A stretch of 16,421 nucleotides of DNA from Acidilobaceae archaeon (GCA_026985385.1 JALSQM010000028.1:1-16421), one strand, 5' to 3'. Shown: positions 1-7,764, counted from the stretch's first letter. The notes: generated from the letters alone by a model not told the origin. Numbers and translations are program-made.

Positions 1-1785
1 GCTGGAGGGGATCCCTGTTCTACGCTCGATTTCCCGGGGATCCCCTCTTCCGAGGAATATGTAGTCGAACACCTCGGGCTCGAGCTGCTCGGCTCTTATA
101 CCGTAGGCCTCGGGGTGCTGGGTGTACTTCGCTATGGTGTAGTAGGCCATGTATATCGTCGAGTCGCTCAGGCTCTCCACGACCCACTTAGGATCCCAGG
201 GAAGGGGGGTGCCAAGCTCCCTCTGATGGGTGCACGCCCAGTCCCGGTACCAGTCTATCAGCTCGTGGAAGGTCTCCCTTATGGTTTCGGGGTAAAACCT
301 CATCCTATCAACGGCCTCGTGCGCCAGCTTCTTCCACTCGGGCTTGCTGTAGAGGAGGAACCACTGGTCACTCACTATCTTCACGTGGGTCCTAGCGCCG
401 CAGCGGCAGTAGACCCTCTGCGGTAGCGTGTACACCTCCAGGGCGTCGCCCCTCGATACGAGCCACTTGATTATCTCCTCTTTAGCCTCGCTAACCCTCC
501 TACCAGCCCATTGCCCGGCTGCCTCGGTGAGGACGCCTACGTGGTACTCCTTGCTGTATATCTCCTTGGTCGCCTCCTCGAGCCTCTCCTTCTCCGATTG
601 GCTCTTGATCCCCCTCCTCACAACAGCGTCGCGGGCCGGGATCTCGCTGTAGCCCTCAAGCCTTATCAGGGGCTTGGGCTTGACGCCCTCGACTATGGAG
701 GGGTCTACACCGTACCTCTCGAGTAGCGCCGGGTTCGCCTTGAGCTCCTCCAGGGCTACGTAATCGAAGGGAGCGTGGGCTGGGACACTCATAACGATGC
801 CCGTGCCTAGCTCTGGATCCACGAAGCTGGCTGGCAGTACGGGCACCCACTCTCCTGTGACGGGGTTATACACCCTCCTACCTATCAGGTCGACGGCCTT
901 CACGGAGGATTCGACCTCGACCCTGTGCTTCTGGTCTGAGAGCTCCTCCGCCATGTACCTGTTCAGAACCCACCTCTCCCCGTCTACGAGGGCTATCAGG
1001 TACTCGGCGTCGGGGTGCACCCATAGGTTCGTCACGCCGTAGACTGTCTCGGGCCTGAAGGTGAGAGCCGGGTATATGAGGCCGTCCTCGCCGCGGAACT
1101 TTATGATGACGGCCCTCTCGGGCCCTATGCCCGCGTACTCGTCAGGCCTATCGTGGTCGCCGACAACCTTCTTCTCCTTCGGGCACCAGACAACTGGGTG
1201 CTCCCCCTTACCTATGAGCCCCCTCTCCCTCAGCTTGAGGTACTGCCACTCCACGAACCTGCTGTAGGGTGGGTTGAGGCTTGTCGTGTGGAACTCCCTC
1301 CTCCAATCTATACTCAGGCCGTAGCGCTCGAAGTCCCTCCTCCACTCTTTGGTGAAGTACTTCACCCACCACGCTGGGTCGTAGAACTTCTCTATTTCAC
1401 TCTCCGGCACGCCCATCTCAAGCAGCATCCTGCGGACGCGCTCATCACCCTCCCTAAGCCTCAGGGCCGAGGCGACGATGGGGCCTCCCGTTGCATGCCA
1501 TCCCTGGGCGAATAGCACGTTGTAGCCTCTCATCCTCTTGTAGCGAGCCGCTATGTCGACCCTTAGGACGGTGAAGGCGCTCCCGAGGTGTGGTAGGGCG
1601 TTAACGTAGGGGTAGGGGAATGTGATGAAGAACTTGGGCTTCGAGGGGTCGGGGTCTGCCTCGAAGAGCCTTGCCTCCCTCCACCTCCTCTGCCACTTCT
1701 CCTCGATACCCTTCAGCCTCTCCACGAGCCTCCTATCAACGCGGGGGCCCATCACTGGCCTTAGAGCTGCATCTCCACCCGTCAA
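1..1785 (-). CDS. leuS: Leucyl-tRNA synthetase, archaeal type (partial; C-terminal part lies beyond the left edge)
   Basis: Charges tRNA-Leu with leucine in the cytoplasm. About 595 residues are visible, read from the minus strand and open to base 1. The N-terminus has the class I HIGH-type motif as PHLGSA after an FPYPYVNALP stretch, then GWHATGGPIV. The inserted CP1 editing domain is recognisable from TFRPETVYGVTNLWV and GTGIVMSVPAHAPFD, both typical of archaeal/eukaryotic LeuRS. The KMSKS loop and anticodon-binding domain would lie off the window. The start is uncertain. TTG at 1785 has a strong GGTGAG ribosome site 4-5 nt upstream. ATG at 1752 gives the N-terminal length usual in archaeal LeuRS (about 15 residues before IEEKW) but lacks a good ribosome site. 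ATG at 1833 is also in frame and open. It sits downstream of the LutB-like gene but behind its own likely promoter. The family call is very secure; the start is not. Confidence 0.95.
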   Translation of the reverse strand, partial: MTGGDAALRPVMGPRVDRRLVERLKGIEEKWQRRWREARLFEADPDPSKPKFFITFPYPYVNALPHLGSAFTVLRVDIAARYKRMRGYNVLFAQGWHATGGPIVASALRLREGDERVRRMLLEMGVPESEIEKFYDPAWWVKYFTKEWRRDFERYGLSIDWRREFHTTSLNPPYSRFVEWQYLKLRERGLIGKGEHPVVWCPKEKKVVGDHDRPDEYAGIGPERAVIIKFRGEDGLIYPALTFRPETVYGVTNLWVHPDAEYLIALVDGERWVLNRYMAEELSDQKHRVEVESSVKAVDLIGRRVYNPVTGEWVPVLPASFVDPELGTGIVMSVPAHAPFDYVALEELKANPALLERYGVDPSIVEGVKPKPLIRLEGYSEIPARDAVVRRGIKSQSEKERLEEATKEIYSKEYHVGVLTEAAGQWAGRRVSEAKEEIIKWLVSRGDALEVYTLPQRVYCRCGARTHVKIVSDQWFLLYSKPEWKKLAHEAVDRMRFYPETIRETFHELIDWYRDWACTHQRELGTPLPWDPKWVVESLSDSTIYMAYYTIAKYTQHPEAYGIRAEQLEPEVFDYIFLGRGDPREIERRTGIPSS

Positions 1786-1906
1786 GCGCTCACCCCCCGA
1801 GGACGAGGCTGTAGCTGTGCTTGGCGGCCGCATTGAAAGGCTAACCTAGACGCGGCCTGGCAAGCAAAGGCTTCAGCCACCTCTCGGGGCTAGCGGCCTT
1901 AGGATG

Positions 1907-1916
1907 GGTATATTAG
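1907..1916 (-). promoter_or_regulatory. Probable TATA box for leuS
   Basis: CTAATATACC on the minus strand lies just past the stop of the LutB-like gene. A transcript start about 26 bp downstream would fall near 1886. This leaves a leader of about 50 nt to the ATG at 1833 or about 100 nt to the TTG at 1785, which is long for a crenarchaeon. The promoter assignment is therefore only moderately supported. Confidence 0.4.
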
Positions 1917-1918
1917 CG

Positions 1919-3130
1919 TTAACCCTGCCCCCCTAGAAGCCCGTGAGCGTAGATCCTCTTGAGGCCGAGAAGGATCCTTGAGAGGGGTATCTCTACCGGG
2001 CAGACGTAGTCGCACCTCCTACAGCCCAGGCATAGCATCGAGAGTCCCGCTGCCGCGTCGACGCCCATAGTTATAGCCGTCCATATGACCCCCATAGGCC
2101 CCCCGTAGGCTGGGCCTCCCCAGAGGTTGGCCGTGTGCTGCCAGACGGGGCACTCCCACTGGCATCGGCCGCAGCGGATGCAGCGTAGCTGCTCTCTCAG
2201 CAGCTGGTTCCTAGAGGCCTCCAGTCTACCGTTGTCAAGTAGGACTACGTGTAGCTGCAGGGGGCCGTGGGCCCCCCTAACCCTCACGTGCTCTATGTCG
2301 GCTGTGGCGCTGGGGCCTGATATCACGTTTATGTAGTTCGGCGGGTAGAGGCCGTCATACGCCGCCTGGACTAGGGCCACCTTAATAGCGTCCATGAGGG
2401 TGGGCACTATCTTCTCCACGCCGGCTAGGGCTATGTGTATGGGGGGCAGCCCCGTCACGAGCCTTATGTTGCCCTCATTCTCCACGAGTACTATGGAGCC
2501 CGTCTCCGCCGCTATGGCGTTGGCGCCGCTTATGCCGACATCAGCCCTCTCAAACTTCGACCTTAGGAAGGACCTGACCATCCTCACCATATCCTCGGGC
2601 CTAGCCCCCTCGGGTACCTCGAACCCCAGCTTCTCCCTGAGGAGCGAGGCGACCCTCTCCCTCGAGAGGTGTATGGCGGGCGCCACGCTGTGCATGGGCT
2701 TCCCGCCCTCCAGCTGTATTAGGAGCTGGCCTAGATCGGTCTCCCAGACCTCGTTTCCGAGGCTCTCCAGGTACTCCCTTAACCCTATCTCCTCCGCAGT
2801 CATGCTCTTAGACATTACGACTAGCTTCCCCCTGCCGACGATTCTCCCCACGATCTCCCTGGCCTCAGAGGCGTCGGATGCCAGGTACGCCTTGCCCCCA
2901 ATCCTCTCAATGCTCTTCATAGCCTCCTCGATGTAGTAGTCGAGGTTGCTTATCACCTCCTCCTTGACCCTCCTCACCTCGCGGGCCAGCTCCTTGAGGT
3001 AGGGGTGGGAGTCTAGGATATCCGGGACCTTCTCCTCGGCATGACCAGCGGCTCGCTTCACGCTCTCCTGGAAGAACTCGTCGTCGAGGACCCTCCTAAT
3101 CTCGCCTAGGGCTTTACTGAGGGGATCCAC
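1919..3130 (-). CDS. LutB-like iron-sulfur protein: LUD domain plus two 4Fe-4S clusters
   Basis: About 403 residues. The middle is a LUD (lactate utilization) domain: SKSMTAEEIGL, ETDLGQLLIQL, the GANAIAAETGSIVLVENEGN core and then PPIHIALAG, all close to the LutB/LldF pattern. The C-terminus carries two ferredoxin-type motifs, CIRCGRCQWECP and CLGCRRCDYVCP, each able to bind a 4Fe-4S cluster. LutB is part of the LutABC L-lactate oxidation system, where it is thought to relay electrons. This copy ends soon after the second cluster and lacks the longer C-terminal tail of many bacterial LutB proteins. It is the last gene of the four-gene oxidoreductase operon. GTG at 3130 is chosen because GAGGTG lies 7 nt upstream; the longer reading from TTG at 3151 has a ribosome site only about 2 nt away. 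With this start it overlaps the preceding gene by 17 bp, implying translational coupling. Cytoplasmic; no membrane segment seen. Confidence 0.88.
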   Translation of the reverse strand: MDPLSKALGEIRRVLDDEFFQESVKRAAGHAEEKVPDILDSHPYLKELAREVRRVKEEVISNLDYYIEEAMKSIERIGGKAYLASDASEAREIVGRIVGRGKLVVMSKSMTAEEIGLREYLESLGNEVWETDLGQLLIQLEGGKPMHSVAPAIHLSRERVASLLREKLGFEVPEGARPEDMVRMVRSFLRSKFERADVGISGANAIAAETGSIVLVENEGNIRLVTGLPPIHIALAGVEKIVPTLMDAIKVALVQAAYDGLYPPNYINVISGPSATADIEHVRVRGAHGPLQLHVVLLDNGRLEASRNQLLREQLRCIRCGRCQWECPVWQHTANLWGGPAYGGPMGVIWTAITMGVDAAAGLSMLCLGCRRCDYVCPVEIPLSRILLGLKRIYAHGLLGGQG

Positions 3131-4106
3131 TGCCAGGCACCTCGGCTTCAACGACCTCTGCTATATCAAGTATCCGGAGGCCCAGCTTGTTGGCCCTAGA
3201 GAGGTTTGTGTAGCATATGGGGCATAGGACTACCACGTTCTTCGACTTCTCCGCCAGCTCCTTAAGCCTGGTCTCTGCTATCTTAGAAGCGAGCCTCGGA
3301 GCCACAGACTCGACGGGGCCCCCGCAGCAGTATGTGGCCTCCCTGCTCCTCCTCGGCTCGAGGACCTTTACGCCGGAGCGCTCTAGGATCTTACGCGGTT
3401 CGTCTATTATGTGGAGGTACCTAGCATAGAAGCATGGATCGTGTATCACCGCCTCGCTAACTAGGCCTCTGAGCCTTATCCTCGACTCCTCAGCAGCCCT
3501 CGACAATACCTCGAGGTAGTTTACTACTTCGAGGTCGAAACCGTCAACATATGACGGGTAGACATTACGTAATATATTCGTAGTGTGAGGGTCAACCGTT
3601 ATCACCGTAGAGGCTCCATGCTCCTTGAGCTTCCTGTAGACCCTGCCTGCGACCTCTGCGAAGGCATCGTCTAGGCCAAGGTCGTAGAGTAGGACTCCAC
3701 TGTAGAGGTCGTCCTCGTAGGGGTAGGCGTGCGCCACCCCTGAGGAGGACAAGAGCCTCGAGATGTTAGTGAGTATCCTCCTCGCGCGCTCGACTCTAGC
3801 GGGCTCCGGCGCCAGCAACGTCCTCGTTAGCTTGGGCGTGGCTATCAGGATCCTCGCAAGCCTCAAAAGGGTATCCGATACCCTGGAGCCCTCCAAAGCT
3901 GAGAGGTACCTGGTTAAGCTCTCGATATAGGGCATTAACTGGTAGAGGGCCCCAGTGTAGAGGATCACGGAACCCATTCGAGGGAGGCGCAGGGGGAGGG
4001 CCCAGGAGTAGATCTCCTCCATTGGGAGGGGTACGGGCAAGCCCACCCGGAGCGTGCTGTCCCTGAGGAACTCTAGGAGAGCCTTCAGGGGCGATGCAGA
4101 GGCCAT
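3114..4106 (-). CDS. CCG-domain protein (HdrB/GlcF/LutA-like), first CCG half degenerate
   Basis: 330 residues. The second half has a complete CCG domain: DPCFYARY, then TYCCGGPVE about 40 residues later, then LCPICYTNL, matching the C-x(~35)-CC-x(~35)-CxxC pattern that ligates an Fe-S cluster in heterodisulfide reductase HdrB/HdrD, GlcF and LutA. The first half has the same fold signature but no cysteines: LYTGALYQL where LFTGC is usual, DLYSGVLLYDLG where CCG-x-PLYxLG is usual, and TVDPHTTNIL where CPGCYRTL is usual. This half is probably structural only. ATG at 4106 follows the TGA of the ferredoxin gene by one base, with GGTGG just upstream, so the two are tightly coupled. Together the two proteins correspond to one GlcF/HdrD polypeptide. 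Substrate and partner are inferred from the operon. Confidence 0.85.
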   Translation of the reverse strand: MASASPLKALLEFLRDSTLRVGLPVPLPMEEIYSWALPLRLPRMGSVILYTGALYQLMPYIESLTRYLSALEGSRVSDTLLRLARILIATPKLTRTLLAPEPARVERARRILTNISRLLSSSGVAHAYPYEDDLYSGVLLYDLGLDDAFAEVAGRVYRKLKEHGASTVITVDPHTTNILRNVYPSYVDGFDLEVVNYLEVLSRAAEESRIRLRGLVSEAVIHDPCFYARYLHIIDEPRKILERSGVKVLEPRRSREATYCCGGPVESVAPRLASKIAETRLKELAEKSKNVVVLCPICYTNLSRANKLGLRILDIAEVVEAEVPGSGSPQ

Positions 4107-4107
4107 A

Positions 4108-4443
4108 TCAACCCACCAGCCTTAGGGGGATCCTCTCAGGGGCCCTAATTGCTCCCCTAGCTAAAAGCTCCCTCGCAAGCCTCACAACGCCCACTATATC
4201 GACTCCAGCGGGGCACCTCAGCATGCACGCGGCGCATAGGAGGCAGGTATAGATTCCAGCGACCCCCTCGGCGCTGATGGAGCCGTTCTCGACAGCTAGA
4301 CTAGCCAGCCTCACGCGGCCCCGGGGACCGTAGCCCCTGTGGGGCCCGAAGGGCAGTGTTGGGCAGGCGGCCTCACAGAAGCCGCATGACATACACTTTG
4401 AGTACTCCCTCAGTATAAAACTCGCCGCCTCCCCAGGCTCCAA
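4108..4443 (-). CDS. Small ferredoxin-like subunit with two 4Fe-4S clusters (equivalent to the GlcF/HdrD N-terminus)
   Basis: 111 residues. Two motifs are visible, CMSCGFCEAACPT near residue 17 and CLLCAACMLRCPAG near residue 67. The spacing and the flanking text (an N-terminal helix, a short C-terminal helix, LARELLARGA) match the N-terminal ferredoxin module of GlcF, GlpC and HdrD. In those proteins it is fused to CCG domains; here the fusion partner is the next gene, one base downstream. It probably carries electrons from the upstream GlcD-like flavoprotein to the CCG subunit. The start is TTG, 6 bp after the stop of the flavoprotein gene, with GGTGGTG in the end of that gene as a rather distant ribosome site. 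Cytoplasmic. Confidence 0.85.
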   Translation of the reverse strand: MEPGEAASFILREYSKCMSCGFCEAACPTLPFGPHRGYGPRGRVRLASLAVENGSISAEGVAGIYTCLLCAACMLRCPAGVDIVGVVRLARELLARGAIRAPERIPLRLVG

Positions 4444-4449
4444 GGCGTC

Positions 4450-5880
4450 CTACACCACCTTCCCCGGGTTTAGAATTCCCTTGGGGTCAAAGATCCTCTT
4501 AATGGACCTCATAATCTCGAGGGCCTTAGCGGCCCCATGAGCCTCTAACTCCATCCTAAGCCCCTCCTTCTTGAGGGTTCCTATACCGTGCTCGGAACTC
4601 ACAGTGCCACCCAGCTTCACGGCTATCTTCATGACCTCCAGGAACCACTCGTGGGCCCTCTTAGTCATGGCTGGATCCTCGGGGTCTATCCCTATGGAGG
4701 GGTGTAGGTTGCCGTCGCCTACATGGCCTCCTACGACCACATCGAACCCTAGATCGTCTGATACATTCTTTATCATCTCGACGGCGTCAACGAGCTTTGA
4801 GGGGGGTACTGCTATGTCCTCTATTATCACTAGGACATTGTCCTTACCCAGGTTCCTCCTAGCGTTCAGTACCTGGGATGGGAAGAGGCTCCTCCTGAGG
4901 TCCAATAGCCTCTTCCTCTCAGCCTCCTCGAAGCTTTGAGCTGTGTAGGTGCTCAAAGCCCTCTTAGCCATTATATCCCTTAGTGTTGAGAGCATCCTCT
5001 CGGTTGCCTCGTAATTGACGTCAACTCCCACAAGGAGCATGTTGCCCTCAGCCCTTATGGAGGGCTTTATGTAGCCTGCAGCGGCTGCCACGGCTTTCGA
5101 GTCCATAAACTCCATTATGTAGGGGTTTATCCTGCTCGACTTAATCTCTATAACGGTTTCCATTAGGTCGCTTAGTTTATCGTAGAAGGCAACTGCCACG
5201 ACGACGTTCTCTGGGAGCGTGGTTATCCTCAGGACGGCGTCTGATACGAGCGCTAGAGTACCCTCAGAGCCGACTATGAGCCTCACAAGGTCATAGCCCT
5301 GCCTGCATTTAGTCGTCTTACACCCTATAAACATCGTTGTACCCTCCTCGTCGGGCAGTGTTATGGTTAAGCCTAGAACCCAATCCCTCATGGTACCGTA
5401 CTTAGCCCCCCTCATGCCCCCGGCTCCACTGTTAACCGCGCCCCCGATAGTCGCGACGGAGCTGCTAGCTGGGTCTACGGGGAACATATAGCCATACTTT
5501 GCAAGTTCAACGTTTAAATCGTCAATCCTAACACCGGCCTCAGCCCAGACGTAGCTGTCAACAATGCTGACCTCCCTTATCTTCCTAAGCCTGGACGAGC
5601 TAATCACTACACCCCCCTCAAAGGGGACTGCAGAGCCTGAGAGGCTCGTGGTGGAGCCCTGAGGGTAAATGGGGATCTGATACTTGTAAGCGGTACTCGC
5701 TATTATAGAAACGTCATCCACGCTCTCGGGAAACGCTACTGCATCAGGCATCTCATCGGCTGAAATACCCTCAGGCTCCCTAATGTATAGTGAGACCACG
5801 TCGGGGTTGTCGAAGACCTTATCTCGGCCAAGGCGCTCACGTAGAATTTCTACAATACGGCTATGCCTACTTTTACTCAA
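4450..5880 (-). CDS. FAD-dependent 2-hydroxyacid dehydrogenase, GlcD / D-lactate dehydrogenase family
   Basis: 476 residues. The N-terminal FAD-binding domain (PCMH/FAD_binding_4, about residues 40-210) shows YPQGSTTSLSGSAVP, then TIGGAVNSGAGGMRGAKYGTM, both typical of this family. The C-terminal FAD-oxidase domain shows GGHVGDGNLHPS and SSEHGIGTLKKE, whose histidines bind a metal and substrate in D-2-hydroxyacid dehydrogenases, and ends in GILNPGKVV. It should oxidise a 2-hydroxyacid (D-lactate, glycolate or a longer acid) to the oxoacid and pass two electrons to the Fe-S subunits encoded next. The exact substrate cannot be read from the sequence. It is the first gene of the operon. The start is TTG with GGGTG 7 nt upstream and a TATA box placed to give a leader of about 20 nt. 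It is a full-length family member, with no signal peptide. Confidence 0.9.
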   Translation of the reverse strand: MSKSRHSRIVEILRERLGRDKVFDNPDVVSLYIREPEGISADEMPDAVAFPESVDDVSIIASTAYKYQIPIYPQGSTTSLSGSAVPFEGGVVISSSRLRKIREVSIVDSYVWAEAGVRIDDLNVELAKYGYMFPVDPASSSVATIGGAVNSGAGGMRGAKYGTMRDWVLGLTITLPDEEGTTMFIGCKTTKCRQGYDLVRLIVGSEGTLALVSDAVLRITTLPENVVVAVAFYDKLSDLMETVIEIKSSRINPYIMEFMDSKAVAAAAGYIKPSIRAEGNMLLVGVDVNYEATERMLSTLRDIMAKRALSTYTAQSFEEAERKRLLDLRRSLFPSQVLNARRNLGKDNVLVIIEDIAVPPSKLVDAVEMIKNVSDDLGFDVVVGGHVGDGNLHPSIGIDPEDPAMTKRAHEWFLEVMKIAVKLGGTVSSEHGIGTLKKEGLRMELEAHGAAKALEIMRSIKRIFDPKGILNPGKVV

Positions 5881-5922
5881 GCTCTAGCACCCTCTTCTAG
5901 GAAGATATTAATTGTGCATGGA

Positions 5923-5940
5923 GTTATTAGCCTTTCCCAC
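5923..5940 (-). promoter_or_regulatory. Promoter of the GlcD/Fd/CCG/LutB operon
   Basis: On the minus strand a purine-rich BRE-like GGGAAAGG is followed by the TATA-like CTAATAAC (5923-5930). A start about 26 bp downstream falls near 5900, leaving a leader of about 20 nt that includes the GGGTG ribosome site at 5888-5892. A second AT-rich block at 5906-5916 is too close: it would start the transcript inside or past the ribosome site. Confidence 0.5.
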
Positions 5941-5994
5941 TATCTCCCAGGCAATGCCTCCGGGCCCACTCAGTGGTGCCCGACGCAGCGTTGT

Positions 5995-7302
5995 TTAGGG
6001 GTATATCCTGTCTCTGAAGCGGGGGAAGGGTATCGAGTCCCTTATGTGGTCGAGGCCAGCTACCCACATGACGAGCCTATCCACCCCTAAGCCGAAGCCG
6101 CTGTGGGGTACGCTACCGTATCTCCTCAGGTCTAGGTACCACTTGTACTCCTCCGGGTCTAGCCCCTCCTCCTTTATCCTGGAGAGTAGGATCTCGTAGT
6201 CGTCTTCCCTCTCGCTGCCACCTATTATCTCGCCGTAGCCCTCAGGCGCCAGCAAGTCGAAGCCTAGGACGACCTCGGGCCTGTCCCTGTCTACCTTCAT
6301 GTAGAAGCTCTTAATATGCTTGGGGAAGTGTGTGACGAAGAAGGGTGTGTCGAAGTAGCTCGTCAACACCCTCTCCTCGTCCGCGCCGAGGTCGTCGCCC
6401 CACTCTACGCTGACACCCTTCCTCTTGAGTAGCTCTATCGCCTCGTCATACGTTATAGCCGGGTAGTCGGGCTTCGATGCCCTCTCGAGGGCATCGATGT
6501 TCCTGCCGAGCAGCTCCAGCTCCTCAACCCTCTCATCTAGTACCCCCTTGACAGCGGCCGCTGTCAGCTCTGCGGCCACTCGCATGGAGTCCCTCATGTG
6601 GGCCCAGGCCTCCTCCAGTTCTAGGTGCCAGTACTCGTAGAGGTGCCTCCTCGTCCTGCTCCTCTCCGCTCTAAAGCTCGTTGTGAGGCTCCACACCCTC
6701 TCTAAGCTATAGATTAGTGCCTCGAGGTAGAACTGGGCGCTCTGGCTTAGGTAGGCCTTCCTGCCGAAGAAGTTTACCTCGAACAGCGTGGCGCCCCCCT
6801 CAACGGCGCTCTGGGTCAGTATCGGCGGGCTCACCTCCCACCATCCGTTTGACTCTAGGTACTCCCTCATGGCCTTCAGGGCTGTGTGGCGTATCCTCCA
6901 CACCGCGGTGAGCCTCCTACTCCTAATCCAGAGGTGCCTCACGTCTAGGAGGTAGTCTACCCCCTCCCCACCCTTTATCGGGAAGTCCTCGGCCCTACTG
7001 TGGAGCACGAAGCCCTCGGCCCGCAGCTCAGCACCCCCAGGAGCCCTTGGGTCGGCCTCGACCCGGCCCCAGGCCTCCACGGCCGACTCTATCGTGGCCT
7101 CCTCCGCGGCCTCCACAGCCTCGGGAGGGGCCTTAGAGCGGTCTACGACAACCTGCATTATGCCCTCTGAGTCCCTGATTACAACGAATATCTTACCGCC
7201 TAGATCCCTCTTCCTGTAAACCCAGCCACGTATCCTGGCCTCCTCGCCTGATCCCAGCCTCAGTGCCTCCCTAGTCTTCAATAGCCTGGGGAGAGCCTCC
7301 AA
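5995..7302 (-). CDS. asnS: Asparaginyl-tRNA synthetase, archaeal type
   Basis: 435 residues, full length for archaeal AsnRS. It attaches asparagine to tRNA-Asn in the cytoplasm. The N-terminal OB-fold anticodon-binding domain (about 20-110) includes RIRGWVYRKRDLGGKIFVVIRD. The class II catalytic core shows motif 2 as FRAERSRTRRHLYEYWHLE and motif 3 as HSGFGLGVDRLVMW. AsnRS rather than AspRS is favoured by EGYGEIIGGSEREDDY, where archaeal AspRS has a different serine/glycine-rich loop, and by its close agreement with Pyrococcus AsnRS as I recall it. Its presence means this organism can make Asn-tRNA directly. The start is TTG with GGGTGA 5-6 nt upstream, behind its own TATA box. It is 115 bp upstream of the oxidoreductase operon, which has a separate promoter. 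Confidence 0.95.
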   Translation of the reverse strand: MEALPRLLKTREALRLGSGEEARIRGWVYRKRDLGGKIFVVIRDSEGIMQVVVDRSKAPPEAVEAAEEATIESAVEAWGRVEADPRAPGGAELRAEGFVLHSRAEDFPIKGGEGVDYLLDVRHLWIRSRRLTAVWRIRHTALKAMREYLESNGWWEVSPPILTQSAVEGGATLFEVNFFGRKAYLSQSAQFYLEALIYSLERVWSLTTSFRAERSRTRRHLYEYWHLELEEAWAHMRDSMRVAAELTAAAVKGVLDERVEELELLGRNIDALERASKPDYPAITYDEAIELLKRKGVSVEWGDDLGADEERVLTSYFDTPFFVTHFPKHIKSFYMKVDRDRPEVVLGFDLLAPEGYGEIIGGSEREDDYEILLSRIKEEGLDPEEYKWYLDLRRYGSVPHSGFGLGVDRLVMWVAGLDHIRDSIPFPRFRDRIYP

Positions 7303-7327
7303 CTACTTCACCCTACCTACCAGGGCT

Positions 7328-7348
7328 CCGAGCCACTATTGGGCTCGG
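7328..7348. repeat. Inverted repeat between the asnS TATA box and predicted transcript start
   Basis: CCGAGCC at 7328-7334 and GGCTCGG at 7342-7348 are perfect 7-bp arms around a 7-nt spacer, with weaker pairing extending outwards. It covers the interval between TATA box and transcript start, where archaeal repressors often bind. It could instead be the hairpin end of the upstream two-gene transcript, though crenarchaeal termination relies on U-tracts more than hairpins. Confidence 0.55.
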
Positions 7349-7350
7349 GG

Positions 7351-7360
7351 TTAAATTAGG
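7351..7360 (-). promoter_or_regulatory. Probable TATA box for asnS
   Basis: CCTAATTTAA on the minus strand, centred near 7355. A transcript start about 26 bp downstream (near 7329) gives a leader of about 27 nt containing the GGGTGA ribosome site. An inverted repeat lies between this box and the predicted start. Confidence 0.5.
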
Positions 7361-7391
7361 GTGTTCAGGCAAGCCCTCGGATCATTGGCGC

Positions 7392-7754
7392 TTAATCAAC
7401 CCTCCCAGCCTGGCCCCCTTCAGCGTGGAGGAGCCTCCTCAGGGTCTCGAGGCAGTGCTCGCGCGCAGCGCCTGCGTCGCCGTTGAAGGGGTCCTCGCTG
7501 ATCCTACTCTTGAAGCGTAGGTTAACTACCTCCACGCGCTTCGGTGATACGACTACCACGGCCTCGCAGGAGGGGTTTAGGGGTAGATAGCAGAGCTTAG
7601 AGGGTCCTCCGCTCTCGAGCCAACCCCTGCAGTTCTCCGGGGCGCCCTCGAGCCTCTCGTATACGTCTATCGAGTATAGCCTCTCGCCTCCCCCCTCCAC
7701 GACGACGACCCGGTAATGGGAGTCGAAGTAGTGCTCCCTAATCGAGGCGCACAA
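7392..7754 (-). CDS. Hypothetical protein, 120 residues
   Basis: I do not recognise a family. It is a soluble-looking protein with alternating strands: HYRVVVVEGGGERLYSIDVYERL, then CEAVVVVSPKRVEVVNLRFK, then a helical C-terminus (AAREHCLETLRRLLHAE). Five cysteines are scattered without a CxxC pair, so a metal site is not evident. There is no signal peptide or membrane segment. It starts with TTG 10 bp after the stop of the zinc-ribbon gene, with only a weak GGTAGGGG upstream, and is probably cotranscribed with it. Codon use (AGG, CTC, GTC rich) matches the neighbours, which supports it being a real gene. Function unknown. Confidence 0.65.
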   Translation of the reverse strand: MCASIREHYFDSHYRVVVVEGGGERLYSIDVYERLEGAPENCRGWLESGGPSKLCYLPLNPSCEAVVVVSPKRVEVVNLRFKSRISEDPFNGDAGAAREHCLETLRRLLHAEGGQAGRVD

Positions 7755-7764
7755 GGCGGGCCCC

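Noticed and set aside
115..1849. Several plus-strand frames of 68-120 codons in the first 1.8 kb
   Set aside because: All are antisense shadows of leuS, whose protein is recognisable throughout.
5962..5981. Hairpin GGGCCCAC / GTGG(T)GCCC 14 bp past the asnS stop, resembling a terminator
   Set aside because: The stem has a bulge and no T-rich tract follows on the minus strand; archaeal termination depends mainly on U-tracts, so I do not list it as a terminator.
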